Assembly: GCA_947565425.1 (NCBI GenBank) | Contig: CANOFW010000010.1 | Span: 29,349-93,348, forward strand | From: an uncultured Lachnospiraceae bacterium | GTDB taxonomy: Bacteria; Bacillota; Clostridia; Lachnospirales; Lachnospiraceae | Length of the DNA: 64,000 nucleotides | Reading direction: 5' to 3' | Part shown: positions 1 through 10,500 of the stretch, in pieces | How positions within the stretch are numbered: the stretch's first letter is position 1 | Layout of the letters: the number at the start of each line of letters is the position of its first letter | Notes under the pieces: generated by a model | Told to the model about the DNA's origin: nothing | Database searches by the model: none | Seen by the model: only the letters and a program-made list of their open reading frames with translations | Made by a program: the position numbers and the translations under genes

Positions 1-39
1 GGTAGGTATGGATGCGGAGTATAGAAACAGGGGGAAACT

Positions 40-405
40 TTGGCAGGCACAGGGAATGGGAATCGCAAGACAGGCACACAGTATGAAGTATTGGCGGCGT
101 CTTATTTGCAAGGGTTGGGATTTGAGATTTTGCAGCATAATTTCAGCAGTAGATTTGGTGAGATTGACCTCATAGCGAAGGAGGGAAAGTATCTTGTATT
201 TGTCGAGGTCAAATACCGGGCGACAGACAGTGGCGGTCATCCTTTGGAGGCGGTAGATGTGCGCAAACAGAGGCGCATCATTAAGACGGCAGAGTTCTAT
301 CTTCTGCGTTATGGGTTCGCAGAGGACACGCCCTGCCGTTTTGATGTGGTGGGAATCATTGGCGAGGAAATGTGCCATGTGAGGAATGCGTTTGAAAAGA
401 GTTAA
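40..405 (+). CDS. yraN: YraN family protein (UPF0102), putative endonuclease-like
   Basis: This 121-residue protein matches the YraN/UPF0102 family, small cytosolic proteins with a restriction-endonuclease-like fold and no firmly established role. The diagnostic pattern is present: GxxxE near the N-terminus, then FSSRFGEIDLIA, VFVEVKYR, and a basic RKQRRI helix. The FGEIDLI and FVEVKYR pieces supply the Asp and Glu-x-Lys expected of a PD-(D/E)xK core. The start is a TTG preceded by AGGGGG at 29-34; no in-frame ATG fits better. A short frame ending in TAG at 22-24 could be the tail of an upstream gene but is too short to identify. pgeF follows after 42 bases on the same strand. Confidence 0.88.
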   Translation: MAGTGNGNRKTGTQYEVLAASYLQGLGFEILQHNFSSRFGEIDLIAKEGKYLVFVEVKYRATDSGGHPLEAVDVRKQRRIIKTAEFYLLRYGFAEDTPCRFDVVGIIGEEMCHVRNAFEKS

Positions 406-447
406 TCATAGATGTTATTACAGTAGAAAGGGAAGGGTTTTATATTT

Positions 448-1323
448 ATGGAGTATACGCTTGTGAGAAAACAGAAAGAGGGAAAAGAGCCTGTGCCGGT
501 TATGCGTTCTAAACAATTGACCAGCGTGACGTTTCCCTATTTATCATACCCGATTTTAGAACAGACAGGAATGGTGGAACACTGTTTTACGACTCGTCTT
601 GGCGGCGTCAGCAGAGGAATGTTTGCGAGCCTGAATCTCAGTTTTACACGGGGCGATGACAGACTGGCAGTGGAAGAGAATTTCCACAGGGTATCGAAGG
701 TGATGAATGGTCAGATTGGGGATTTTGTGCTGAGCGACCAGACGCACACCACCAATGTGAGGCGTGTGGGCAGGGAGGATGCCGGCAAGGGGATTACACG
801 TGGGCGCGGTTATGCGGATGTGGATGGATTGATTACAGACGAGCCAGGGCTTGTGCTGTCCACGTTTTACGCAGATTGCGTGCCCTTGTATTTTGTGGAT
901 GTGAAAAAGCACGCCATTGGGCTATCCCACTCAGGTTGGCGTGGGACAGTGAGCAGAATAGGACGAGCGACGCTTGCGGCGATGCACCGGGAATTCGGTA
1001 CGCAGCCGGAGGACGTCGTCTGCGCCATTGGACCGTCAATCTGTCAGGATTGTTATGAAGTAAGCGCAGATGTGGCGGAAGCATTTATGCGGGAATTTTC
1101 TGGTTATGAAGAGGAGATTTTACGAGACAAAGGAAACGGTAAATATCAGCTTGATTTGTGGCGGGCGAATGAGATCGTACTTTTGCAGGCGGGAATAAAG
1201 CAGGAACATTTATCGGTGACAGATGTGTGCACTTGTTGTAATCCACAAATATTATTTTCTCATCGGGCAAGCCGGGGGAAGCGCGGGAATCTGGGGGCGT
1301 TTTTGAGCCTGAAAGATGCGTGA
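448..1323 (+). CDS. pgeF: Peptidoglycan editing factor PgeF (YfiH / multicopper-oxidase-like family)
   Basis: The 291-residue protein is a PgeF/YfiH family member (DUF152). Characterised members are purine nucleoside-active enzymes, and the E. coli protein removes L-Ser misincorporated in place of L-Ala in peptidoglycan stems. The metal-site pattern is visible: QTHTTNV (H100), YADCVPLYF (C144) and LSHSGWRGT (H161), followed by CAIGPSICQDCYEV and a C-terminal DVCTCC segment. Length is slightly above the usual 240-280 residues because of an N-terminal extension of about 25 residues. A GGGAAGGG stretch lies 16-20 bases before the ATG. The stop overlaps an alternative GTG for the next frame, but mcrB is better started at 1359. 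Confidence 0.92.
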   Translation: MEYTLVRKQKEGKEPVPVMRSKQLTSVTFPYLSYPILEQTGMVEHCFTTRLGGVSRGMFASLNLSFTRGDDRLAVEENFHRVSKVMNGQIGDFVLSDQTHTTNVRRVGREDAGKGITRGRGYADVDGLITDEPGLVLSTFYADCVPLYFVDVKKHAIGLSHSGWRGTVSRIGRATLAAMHREFGTQPEDVVCAIGPSICQDCYEVSADVAEAFMREFSGYEEEILRDKGNGKYQLDLWRANEIVLLQAGIKQEHLSVTDVCTCCNPQILFSHRASRGKRGNLGAFLSLKDA

Positions 1324-1358
1324 TATATTTAAAAATATTTTATATAGGGGTGATACGA

Positions 1359-4217
1359 ATGAGTAACTATGGTGAAACAACCGTACCGGATAAGAAACAA
1401 GTAACAGAATGGATTTTATCAGGGAATCCAGAAAATTATGATTTGAAAGCAGCCTTTCGAGAACTTGGCACACTTGTTTGGAAACAGAAGGCAAATGTAG
1501 CGGTTGGAGATATTGTGTACATATATGTTTCTAAGACAGTACATGCCATACAGTTTAAGTGTAGAGCGAGGGTTGTAGATAAGAAAGTATCTACAATTGA
1601 TGATAGCAAGTTTCAAATATCTGGTGAATTTGATGATGGAAAAGGAAAGTATATGGAACTCCAAATGATAAAGGAGTTCTCGAGTAAGCTGCTTGATAAA
1701 GGAGCTTTAGAAAAACATGGTTTTAAACCGTCAAGGGGACCTATGCGTGTTCAGTCAGAAGTGAAGGAGTATCTGGATATTGTACAGAAACTACTTTACG
1801 CAGAGGAAATGGAACCGGATATGCATGATGCAACGTATGAGCTTGTTAGGGAAGTTATTCATGCGTATGAATTGTTGGAGGATTTATCCGTATGTGATGC
1901 CAAAGACTTAAATCTTCTTTATCTTATGTGTGTGGGCACCTGGAAACATGGATTGGATGCGAAGAAGAAAACGATAAATGAAAGTCATTTGCCAGTTCAG
2001 GAGAAAGCTCGCTTGGTGACGCTTCTTGATACGTTATGGGAAAGGGCAAAAGACGAACAGTATAAAAATAATGAGGGAAAAAAGAATACTATTGGTATGT
2101 TTGGTACGGGATTTTATACGTTCCAGGGAAGAACAGATGATAATTCACCGCGAAAATTTATTCAGATGTGCATAGATATAAAGGACATGTCTGAGGATGA
2201 GCAAATCTTTGATAGATGTGAGCAAGTATTAAATAGTGATTTTCAGGGAATGCGCGCTGCTTCTGCATCCATGGTATTGCATTGCTTAAAGCCTATGACA
2301 TTTCCTATTTTCAGCGATAACCAGGGAGCTCAAGACATATATAAATATTTCCAGTTAGAAATGAAACGCAAAACGGAGGTTGGCACGTATATCAGAAATG
2401 CAAGAGTGATTAAAGAATTTCGTGATGCAAACTTTCATGTAAAGAATTATCGAATTTTTGATATAGCAGCTAGGGAGCTTGTAAAGGAAAAAACGCATAC
2501 AGAAATTGATTATTTAGGAGTGTTGGATTATCTGGATAACAATTATGAATTGCCCTACAAGGACCCAATGACAGAAGGATTAGATATTGAAGAAAAAGAA
2601 AGATTGCTGGAAATAAAATCTAGGGGCCAAAAAGCGATTACCGAAATGAAAAAGATGGTAGAATTGTGTAAGCAAAAGTATGGACTTGATAAATGTGAGA
2701 CAATTCAGTGGCTTGATGGTTCTAACATAAAGACCAGAAAGTATTTATGGGCACAAATGAAATATCGTAAGTATGCGAGCAATCCAATTAGCGTCTCTAT
2801 TTTTGTGGAGGTTTCACCACATTTGAACAAGGCGAGGTATCGTTTTAGTTTGGAAGTGAAAAATGATGGTACGGATAAAAAGCAAATGCGATCTTACCAT
2901 AGTTATTTAGATTTGCCATTGCAACCAGAAAGTTCTTTCGTGTATGTAAATGACAGTAATGAACGTGGACGAGTAGAGGTTATAAATGAGACGGTTGATG
3001 TGATTAAAAGCAAACTAGCAGATGGTACATATAGGAAAGTTCAACTTTCCAGAATCGAAGAACGGACCGATGAAATAACCAATGATGAGTTAGAAGAGGC
3101 GATGTTAGAAGCGGTAGGAGCATTGATACCATATTATGAGTATGTAGTAGGTGAGGAAGATATGCAGCGGAAGCCAAGTCCTTCTGAACGTGGGAACAAA
3201 AGGATAGAGTTTGACAAGAATATTATCTTGTATGGACCTCCTGGCACAGGGAAGACCTACTATTCGGCAATCTATGCAGTTGCTATCTGTGATGGAAAAG
3301 CATTGACAGAACTGACCGATTATCACGCAGTAATGGCAAGATATCACCAACTGAAAAGAGCAGGAAGAGTTGCGTTTACTACATTTCATCAGTCATATGG
3401 CTATGAGGAATTTATCGAAGGAATCAAACCTGTTATGGAGGGGGACGGACTCGCATATAAGCTGGAGAATGGCGTGTTTAAATCATTTTGCAAGAATGCA
3501 AGGAATCCTGAAGATACGCAGCAGTCTCATATAGAACAGAATTATGTATTTATCATTGATGAGATTAATCGTGGAAATATTTCTAAAATATTTGGTGAAT
3601 TGATCACATTGATTGAGGAGACAAAGAGAGCAGGAATGTTAGAAGAGACCTCAGCAGTGCTGCCATATTCAGGCGAAGACTTTAGTGTTCCTGCCAATGT
3701 TTATTTGATAGGAACGATGAACACCGCCGACCGTTCGATTGCCTTGATGGACACAGCACTTCGCAGACGATTTCAGTTTATAGAAATGATGCCAAATCCA
3801 CAAGTGCTTAGAGAACTTCACGCGGACAAAATTGAAGATTTGGATGTAGCAGCAATGCTCGAAAAGATCAATGAGCGCATCACATTTTTATATGATAGGG
3901 AGCACACGATTGGACATGCCTTTTTCACCGGGCTTCAGGGAGAGAATGCTGTGATTGGAAAGTTACGGTCTATTTTTGAAAAGTCAGTTATTCCACTTTT
4001 GCAGGAATATTTCTATGAAGATTATCAGAAAATTCAACTGGTTTTGGGTGACAATGATAAAAGTAGTGAAGGGTTGAAGTTTATTGTTGATAAGAAGACG
4101 GTAGCAAAAGATATTTTTAGAGGAAGTGTTGAGGATGTTATTGATCTTCCAGAAAAGAATTATGTCATTAATCAAGAGGCACTAGGTAACATCAACAGTT
4201 ATAAAGAGATTTTGTAA
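1359..4217 (+). CDS. mcrB: McrB-like AAA+ GTPase subunit of a type IV (McrBC) restriction system, with EVE-like N-terminus
   Basis: This is the NTP-driven translocase subunit of a modification-dependent restriction system. It forms a ring and drives the McrC nuclease on methylated or otherwise modified DNA. The C-terminal third holds the McrB AAA+ core: Walker A GPPGTGKT (about residues 626-633), Walker B FIIDEINRGN (about 730-740) and the MNTADRS motif that McrB uses for guanine specificity, then ALRRRF. Residues about 10-75 (W-I-L-S-G-N-P, GDIVYIYVS) look like an EVE/PUA-like modified-base reader; this part is inferred by pattern. The start is the ATG at 1359 with AGGGGTGAT just upstream; an in-frame GTG at 1320 overlaps pgeF and has no RBS. 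mcrC follows after 14 bases. Codon use is more AT-rich than in the flanking genes, which suggests transfer. Confidence 0.9.
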   Translation: MSNYGETTVPDKKQVTEWILSGNPENYDLKAAFRELGTLVWKQKANVAVGDIVYIYVSKTVHAIQFKCRARVVDKKVSTIDDSKFQISGEFDDGKGKYMELQMIKEFSSKLLDKGALEKHGFKPSRGPMRVQSEVKEYLDIVQKLLYAEEMEPDMHDATYELVREVIHAYELLEDLSVCDAKDLNLLYLMCVGTWKHGLDAKKKTINESHLPVQEKARLVTLLDTLWERAKDEQYKNNEGKKNTIGMFGTGFYTFQGRTDDNSPRKFIQMCIDIKDMSEDEQIFDRCEQVLNSDFQGMRAASASMVLHCLKPMTFPIFSDNQGAQDIYKYFQLEMKRKTEVGTYIRNARVIKEFRDANFHVKNYRIFDIAARELVKEKTHTEIDYLGVLDYLDNNYELPYKDPMTEGLDIEEKERLLEIKSRGQKAITEMKKMVELCKQKYGLDKCETIQWLDGSNIKTRKYLWAQMKYRKYASNPISVSIFVEVSPHLNKARYRFSLEVKNDGTDKKQMRSYHSYLDLPLQPESSFVYVNDSNERGRVEVINETVDVIKSKLADGTYRKVQLSRIEERTDEITNDELEEAMLEAVGALIPYYEYVVGEEDMQRKPSPSERGNKRIEFDKNIILYGPPGTGKTYYSAIYAVAICDGKALTELTDYHAVMARYHQLKRAGRVAFTTFHQSYGYEEFIEGIKPVMEGDGLAYKLENGVFKSFCKNARNPEDTQQSHIEQNYVFIIDEINRGNISKIFGELITLIEETKRAGMLEETSAVLPYSGEDFSVPANVYLIGTMNTADRSIALMDTALRRRFQFIEMMPNPQVLRELHADKIEDLDVAAMLEKINERITFLYDREHTIGHAFFTGLQGENAVIGKLRSIFEKSVIPLLQEYFYEDYQKIQLVLGDNDKSSEGLKFIVDKKTVAKDIFRGSVEDVIDLPEKNYVINQEALGNINSYKEIL

Positions 4218-4231
4218 AGTGTGGTGATAAC

Positions 4232-5542
4232 ATGGGGAAGGCTTTTGTGGTAAAAGAGTTTGATTCCATTATCTGTAATGAGGACTATAAAAATGACGAA
4301 AAATATAAATATTTGGATCAGAAGGTATTTAACGATTTGGTTGCGTTTATTCACGAATTTTCAGGAGATGCACAGAATACAGACGCCTTAAATTTTATGA
4401 AGATTAGTTGCCGGCGCAATGTAGGTGATGTCGTCTCGATTAAGAATTATGTTGGTCTAATTCAAATGAAAAATGGTTTTCAGATTGAGGTCTTGCCTAA
4501 GCTATCTTTTGGTGAGAGAGAGGATGAAGGAAATACACGAACCAAGAAAGTGTTTCTGAAAATGCTCTGTAGCTTGAAGGATTTTCCGAGTAAGGTGTTT
4601 CATGATGCCTCCTTGAACGTCGAACGGATGAATTTGTATGAATTATTTATCAATCTGTATTTACAGGAAGTAAGGCAATTGGTAAAGCGAGGACTCAAAT
4701 CTACTTATGTGGAACAGGAGGACAATCTACGATATTATAAGGGAAAGCTTTTAGTGAGTCAGCATGTGAGAGCAAATTTGGCCCACAGGGAGCGCTTCTA
4801 TGTTGCGTTTGAGGAATTTCACCCCAATATGCCTGAAAACCGGCTTGTGAAGGCAACACTTGTGAAGTTACAGAACTTGACATCCAGCGCAGAGAATGCC
4901 AAAGAGATCAGACAGCTTCTCACGGCATTTGAGCAGGTTGAAGTCTCGACAAATTATGAGAAAGATTTTACAAAAACCGTAAGAAACAGGAGTACTGAGG
5001 ACTATGTAATGTTAATGCAGTGGTCTAAGGTATTTTTGATGAATAAGAGTTTTACGACGTTTTCAGGTGCCGCGGCGTCAAGAGCATTGTTGTTCTCGAT
5101 GGAAACGGTCTATGAAAGTTATGTGGCACAGAAGTTGAAAAAGATTATGGTCCCAGCAGGGTGGGATATTTCTTGCCAGGAAAAGAGATATTATCTTTTT
5201 CATGAACCAAGGTATCAGTTTGCGCTGAAACCAGATATCGTAATGAGGAAAGATGGTAGAACAGTCGTTTTAGACACTAAGTGGAAACGTTTGTACAACA
5301 AAGATCGTGACAACTATGGAATATCGCAGGCTGACATGTATCAGATGTATGCCTATTCAAAGAAATATCAAACTCCAGAAATTTGGCTTCTATATCCGAT
5401 AAATGATGAAATGAGAGGTCATGCACCTATTAAGTTTGAAAGCGGTGACGAAACAACTGTTAATTTGCATTTTGTTGATGTTGATAAGATAGAAGACAGT
5501 TTGCAGGAATTAAAAGACAAAATAGAGCAACTGAAAAGGTAG
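4232..5542 (+). CDS. mcrC: McrC-like nuclease subunit of the type IV restriction system
   Basis: The 436-residue product is the McrC partner of the upstream GTPase. The N-terminal half contains the family's GLIQMKNGFQIEVLPK strand-rich segment, which in McrC proteins contacts McrB. The C-terminal half carries a PD-(D/E)xK nuclease core: PDIVMRKDGRTVVLDTKWK supplies the Asp and the Asp-x-Lys catalytic triad, and the YQMYAYSKKY helix and LLYPIND strand follow as usual for the family. All expected catalytic positions are present, so the system looks intact. It is the second gene of a two-gene operon and is followed by a 191-bp palindromic repeat that may also end transcription. The target modification cannot be read from sequence. 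Confidence 0.9.
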   Translation: MGKAFVVKEFDSIICNEDYKNDEKYKYLDQKVFNDLVAFIHEFSGDAQNTDALNFMKISCRRNVGDVVSIKNYVGLIQMKNGFQIEVLPKLSFGEREDEGNTRTKKVFLKMLCSLKDFPSKVFHDASLNVERMNLYELFINLYLQEVRQLVKRGLKSTYVEQEDNLRYYKGKLLVSQHVRANLAHRERFYVAFEEFHPNMPENRLVKATLVKLQNLTSSAENAKEIRQLLTAFEQVEVSTNYEKDFTKTVRNRSTEDYVMLMQWSKVFLMNKSFTTFSGAAASRALLFSMETVYESYVAQKLKKIMVPAGWDISCQEKRYYLFHEPRYQFALKPDIVMRKDGRTVVLDTKWKRLYNKDRDNYGISQADMYQMYAYSKKYQTPEIWLLYPINDEMRGHAPIKFESGDETTVNLHFVDVDKIEDSLQELKDKIEQLKR

Positions 5543-5562
5543 TGTTCTTAATTTTTCAATAA

Positions 5563-5753
5563 GGGGCTGTCGCACTAATATATTTACTCGTTCAAAAGGT
5601 CTTGCCGCTTATGCGGCAAAGACAGAATGCACAAAAATCACTCTGGGAAGCTAGCTTCCCAAGATAATTTTTGTGCATGTTGTTTACATTGCGAAGCAAT
5701 GCAAACCTTTTGAACGAATCATAACTTGTAATTTATGTTAGTGCGACAACCCC
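5563..5753. repeat. 191-bp nested palindromic intergenic element (MITE-like)
   Basis: Outer arms GGGGCTGTCGCACTAA (5563-5578) and TTAGTGCGACAACCCC (5738-5753) are inverted copies with one mismatch. Inside them a second pair, CGTTCAAAAGG and CCTTTTGAACG, and a third long hairpin (TGCACAAAAAT ... ATTTTTGTGCA around GGGAAGCTAGCTTCCC) are nested. It sits between the converging mcrC and ABC-F genes and could fold into a strong bidirectional terminator. Part of it recurs inverted at 54571-54629 and its outer arm recurs at 18691-18780. No transposase is seen. Confidence 0.85.
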
Positions 5754-5761
5754 ATCTATGA

Positions 5762-7402
5762 TTAGTCATCCTCCTCCTGCGCATTGCTGGTGGAATAGAC
5801 CTGTCTCTTTCTTGCCATCTCGTCACTCTCTAAGTATTCGTCGTAAGTTGTGGTCTTGTCGATCATGGAGCCGTTGGGCAAAAGTTCGATGATGCGGTTT
5901 GCGGTCGTCTGCACTACCTGATGGTCCCTGGAAGCAAAGAGGATTACGCCTGGGAACTTGATAAGTCCATTGTTCAAGGCCGTGATACTCTCCATGTCAA
6001 GGTGGTCGGTGGGCTCGTCAAGGATTAAGATGTTAGAGCCTTCAATCATCATGCGGGAGAGCAGCACGCGTACCTTCTCGCCACCGGACAGTACCCGCAT
6101 GTGCTTCACGCCATCCTCTCCGGCAAACAGCATTCTTCCTAAGAAGCCGCGGACATAGGTAGCGTCTTTAATTTCAGAAAATTGTGTCAGCCAGTCGGCA
6201 ATCTGTAAGTCATTGTCGAAAATCTTCGTATTGTCCTTGGGGAAATAGGATTGGCTGGTCGTAACGCCCCATTTGTAATTTCCCTCATCTGGTTCCATCT
6301 CTCCGGCAAGAATCTGGAACAGCGTAGTCTTGGCAAGCTCGCAGCTTCCCACAAAAGCAATCTTGTCGTCATGGCCGACAATAAAAGAGATATTGTCTAA
6401 TACTTTCACGCCGTCAATCGTCTTGCTCAAGTTCTCTACGGTCAGTACTTCATTGCCAATTTCCCGGTTGGGGCGGAAATCAATATAAGGATATTTGCGG
6501 CTGGAGGGTTTAATCTCGTCCAACTGAATTTTCTCTAGGGCGCGTTTCCTGGAAGTCGCTTGCTTGGATTTGGAAGCGTTGGCGGAGAAACGTGAGATAA
6601 ACTCTTGTAATTCCTTTATCTTTTCTTCCTTTTTCTTATTGGCTTCCTTCATCTGTTTGATTAATAGCTGGCTTGACTCATACCAGAAATCGTAATTGCC
6701 GGCGTAGAGCTGAATCTTGGCATAGTCGATGTCTGCGGTGTGCGTGCAGACTTTATTGAGGAAATAACGGTCATGGGAGACCACAATTACGGTATTATCA
6801 AAATTGATCAAAAATTCTTCCAGCCATGCGATGGCGTCTAAGTCCAGGTGGTTGGTAGGCTCGTCTAAAAGCAGGATGTCGGGGTTGCCAAAAAGCGCCT
6901 GCGCGAGAAGCACTTTAACCTTCATATCGCCGGGAAGGTCTTTCATGACAGCGTAATGGTGGTCTGTGTCAATGCCCAGTCCATTTAAAAGCTGTGCGGC
7001 GTCCGATTCGGCGTTCCAGCCATCCATTTCCGCAAATTCTGCTTCCAATTCGCTGGCGCGGATGCCGTCTTCGTCCGTGAAGTCTTCCTTCATATAAATG
7101 GCATCCTTTTCTTTCATTACTTCATAGAGTCGCTGGTTGCCCATGATGACGGTATCGAGTACCGTGTATTCATCGTATTTGAAATGATCCTGCTGTAAGA
7201 AGGAGAGACGCTGGCCGGGGGTAATGACAACGTCTCCGCTGGTGGGTTCTAACTGTCCATTTAAAATTTTTAAAAAGGTAGATTTTCCAGCGCCGTTGGC
7301 TCCGATGAGACCATAGCAGTTTCCTTCTGTAAACTTGATGTTGACATCTTCAAATAACGCTTTCTTTCCCATTCTGAGAGATATATTGTTTGCACTAATC
7401 AT
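5762..7402 (-). CDS. ykpA: ABC-F family ATPase, YkpA type
   Basis: This is a soluble ABC-F protein with two nucleotide-binding domains and no membrane segments, a family that acts on the ribosome in translation or antibiotic protection. The 546-residue chain closely follows the pattern of Bacillus YkpA. NBD1 has Walker A GANGAGKS and Walker B LLLDEPTNHLDLD; the inter-domain linker is charged (KKKEEKIKELQ) and contains the ANASKSKQATSRK stretch. NBD1's signature is LPGDMK rather than LSGGE. NBD2 has a normal LSGGEK signature but a Walker A of VGSCELAKTT, EPTDHLD instead of EPTNHLD, and SRD where a SHD switch histidine is usual. The NBD2 P-loop is already weak in YkpA relatives; the other changes look specific. 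It is monocistronic and convergent with mcrC. Confidence 0.9.
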   Translation of the reverse strand: MISANNISLRMGKKALFEDVNIKFTEGNCYGLIGANGAGKSTFLKILNGQLEPTSGDVVITPGQRLSFLQQDHFKYDEYTVLDTVIMGNQRLYEVMKEKDAIYMKEDFTDEDGIRASELEAEFAEMDGWNAESDAAQLLNGLGIDTDHHYAVMKDLPGDMKVKVLLAQALFGNPDILLLDEPTNHLDLDAIAWLEEFLINFDNTVIVVSHDRYFLNKVCTHTADIDYAKIQLYAGNYDFWYESSQLLIKQMKEANKKKEEKIKELQEFISRFSANASKSKQATSRKRALEKIQLDEIKPSSRKYPYIDFRPNREIGNEVLTVENLSKTIDGVKVLDNISFIVGHDDKIAFVGSCELAKTTLFQILAGEMEPDEGNYKWGVTTSQSYFPKDNTKIFDNDLQIADWLTQFSEIKDATYVRGFLGRMLFAGEDGVKHMRVLSGGEKVRVLLSRMMIEGSNILILDEPTDHLDMESITALNNGLIKFPGVILFASRDHQVVQTTANRIIELLPNGSMIDKTTTYDEYLESDEMARKRQVYSTSNAQEEDD

Positions 7403-7477
7403 CGTGGTAATCCTTTCTATGATTCTGATTTTAACAGTAACAGTATACCTTAAATCCTTTATATTTCAAGAGTTTTA

Positions 7478-7506
7478 TTGAAAAAATATGGAAAATTTGC
7501 TATGAT
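7478..7506 (+). promoter_or_regulatory. Sigma-A-type promoter for the GGDEF/EAL gene
   Basis: TTGAAA (7478-7483), a 17-base spacer and TATGAT (7501-7506) lie 45 bases before the ATG at 7551. Both hexamers are one mismatch from consensus and the spacing is ideal. The gap 7403-7550 separates this gene from the divergent ABC-F gene. Confidence 0.75.
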
Positions 7507-7550
7507 AAAGTAATAACAATAAAGATGTTCGTAAAAAATGGGGTTTTGGT

Positions 7551-10500
7551 ATGGATGATCAAAAGATACTGGAAAAGGAAGCCTTATCTGAGAAGGATGA
7601 GGAGCAGTTGGGCAGGCTGAGCAGAACGATTCAGAAGCTGCCGACAGGATGTGCTGTGATACAGGGGACGGAACACTGGGAGCTGGTGAAAGGGAATGAA
7701 GAATTTTTCCGGCTTATCGGCTATACGGAAGAGGAAATCCAGGTATTACCGAACGATTTTGGGGATGCAGTTTACCGTGAAGATCGGGAGAAGCTGCATA
7801 AGATAATGGAAGAATTGATGCATACGGATAAGATACGGCAATGTGATATCCGTATCTGTGGCAAAGAGGGAGAGATTCGTTGGATTGCTATGAGTCTGCG
7901 TATATTTTATTATCAGGGCAGAACGCCATATTTTCTGGTGTCCTGCTGGGATATTCATATGCGCAAGAAGATAGAAGCGGAGCTGTATTTACAGACGGAG
8001 CGTTATAAACTGGTAGAGGAAATTAATCAGGAGTTCCCCTTTGAATATGATGTGGAGAATAAGACAATTTTCATTGCTTCCAGTTCTAATATCATGATTG
8101 CTGACCGCGGAGGTAAAGATTTTTTTGTATCAATCAAGGCTTTAGAGGAAATCATTTATCGTGAGGATTATGAAGAATTTTTCGGCATGATCAGGCGCGC
8201 TTCCGGGGAAGAAGAACATGGTATGATAGAATACCGTGTGAATGTTGCGGATGCCGGACAGGAGCCCGAGTATGCATGGCACAGGACGATTTATAAGAGC
8301 GTCCCCGGGGAGAACGGCGGGATTTTGCGCATTCTCGGAAGGACGGAGGATGTCACCAGGGAGCGGCGTATCCAGGATGAGATGGAGCTGAAGCTCAAAC
8401 AGGATGATCTGACGAAGTTGTTGAATAAATCGACGACGAAGTCGGAGGTGGAAGCGTTTCTCAAGAAAAATGTCCGCGGCACACATGCATTGATGCTGAT
8501 AGACGTAGACAATTTCAAAAGAATTAACGATACGCTGGGGCATATGTTCGGCGATAGCGTACTGATTACGATTGCTAAGAAGATTCAGGATTTATTTCGG
8601 GCGACGGATATTGTGGGCAGAATCGGCGGGGATGAGTTCATGGTATTTATGAAACATACCGATTATTACCAGGCGAAGCTCAAAGCTGAGAACATTTGTA
8701 AGAACGTCCGCCAGACATATCATGGCGGAGGGCAGGAAGAGATTGAGGTAAGTTGTAGTGTGGGCGTGGCGATTATCGGCACAGTCAAAGAGAGTTACAG
8801 TTCCCTGTTTGCCAAGGCAGATATGGCAATGTATCAGGCGAAAGAGGCGGGCAAGAATCAGTTCCGTATTGCGGAGGCGACAGATCCGCTGTGGAAGATT
8901 CGCAAGGCGACGAGAATTGAGCCGCGTATAGAGCAATATAAGGCGGGTAAGGTGCAGGATATGGACTTCCTCTCAGAAGCATTTACACTTTTATCCCATG
9001 CCAAGGACGTCAACGATTCTTTAAATATTTTAATGGAGCGTATTGGACGTCAGTATGATTTAGGCATTGTTTCCGTGTTGGAGTGTGATAGGGAGCGTAA
9101 GGAGCTCATTCAGACCAACTGCTGGACCAGAGAGAACGGTGTAATTTACGAGCCGCAGTTTGTGGACAAGTTTGAGGACTGGGATGGATTTATGAGTGGG
9201 TTTGACGAGTGGGGATTGGCTTATATCAATGACTGCTGGGGCGATGAGCATGTATCGGAAAAGGATAAGGCGGTATTTCGCGAGAGAAGGATGCGTGCGA
9301 TTGTCAATTGCAGTTTCTCCTATTTTGAGTTGGGAGAAGGGTATGTGAGTTTCTGCGATTTGGAGAAGCCTAGAGTCTGGAGTAATTTTGAGAAAGAGAC
9401 ATTTTTAGAGCTGACGCGTATGCTGTCTGTATTTGTAGCATTGCGGGTACAGCGGGAGGAGGATCAGCGCAAAATCCGCCATCTCAAGCGGCGGGACATG
9501 CTGACCGGCCTTTATATAGAAGAAGCGTTTAAGAGCAGTGCGAAGGAGAAGCTTGCCAGCGGAGAAATAGATTTACAGTATGCCATTGTGTATACGGATA
9601 TCAATGATTTTTCTTATATCAATGAGAATTTTGGTCATGAGGCAGGTAATGAGATTCTTAAGAAGTTTGCCAAAAGGATTAGGAGCGGTAACAACAAGAT
9701 TTCCTGCCGACTCTACTCAGACTTGTTTGTGACCTTAATTTGGGGGAAAAGTAAAGAGGAGATTATGGGCATTGTCTCCAGGGCGAGTGTGGAATTTTCC
9801 AACCAGCAGAAAGAAGTCTATACTTCCTGCAATCTTAGGCTGTCCACAGGGCTTTATTTTATCGACGATGTGGAGGAAAATTTGGACACGGCAATCGAGA
9901 ATGCAAACATTGCCAGGAAGAGTATCAAAGGCAGTACGGTATTGTGCAGGGTTTATGAAAGCAGAATGCGCAGGCAGCGCGAACTGGAGAAGCAGATATT
10001 AGCGGAATTTCAAAGCGATCTCGCACAGAGCAGGTTCCAGGTATATATCCAGCCCAAATTTCTCTTAGACCAGATGGAGATTTCCGGTGGGGAAGCGTTG
10101 GTGCGTTTAAAGAAGCAGGATGGCAAGCTGGAATCTCCTGGTGTGTTCATTCCGGTCTTGGAGAAATCCGGTTACATTGTGGAACTTGATTTTTATATGT
10201 ATGAACAAGTTTTAATTTACATGAGGCGTTGGAAAGACGAAGGTTATAAGCTTCCCATTATTTCTGTGAATTTTTCCAGATGTCATTTTGAGAAGGATGG
10301 AATTTTCCAGCGTATTATGGATTTGACGGACAAGTATGGGGTAGAACATCCGTTCATTGAGATTGAGATTACGGAGAGTCTGTTTGTGCTGGGGTATGAT
10401 CTTGTTAAGACTGAGGTGCAGCAGCTTCGTGCGGCAGGTTTTCGAGTGGCAATTGATGATTTTGGCACGGGCTATTCGTCTCTGGGAATGTTGCTTGATA

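Noticed and set aside
1-24. Tail of an upstream gene ending at TAG 22-24
   Set aside because: Only seven codons are visible and two other frames are also open; no family can be assigned.
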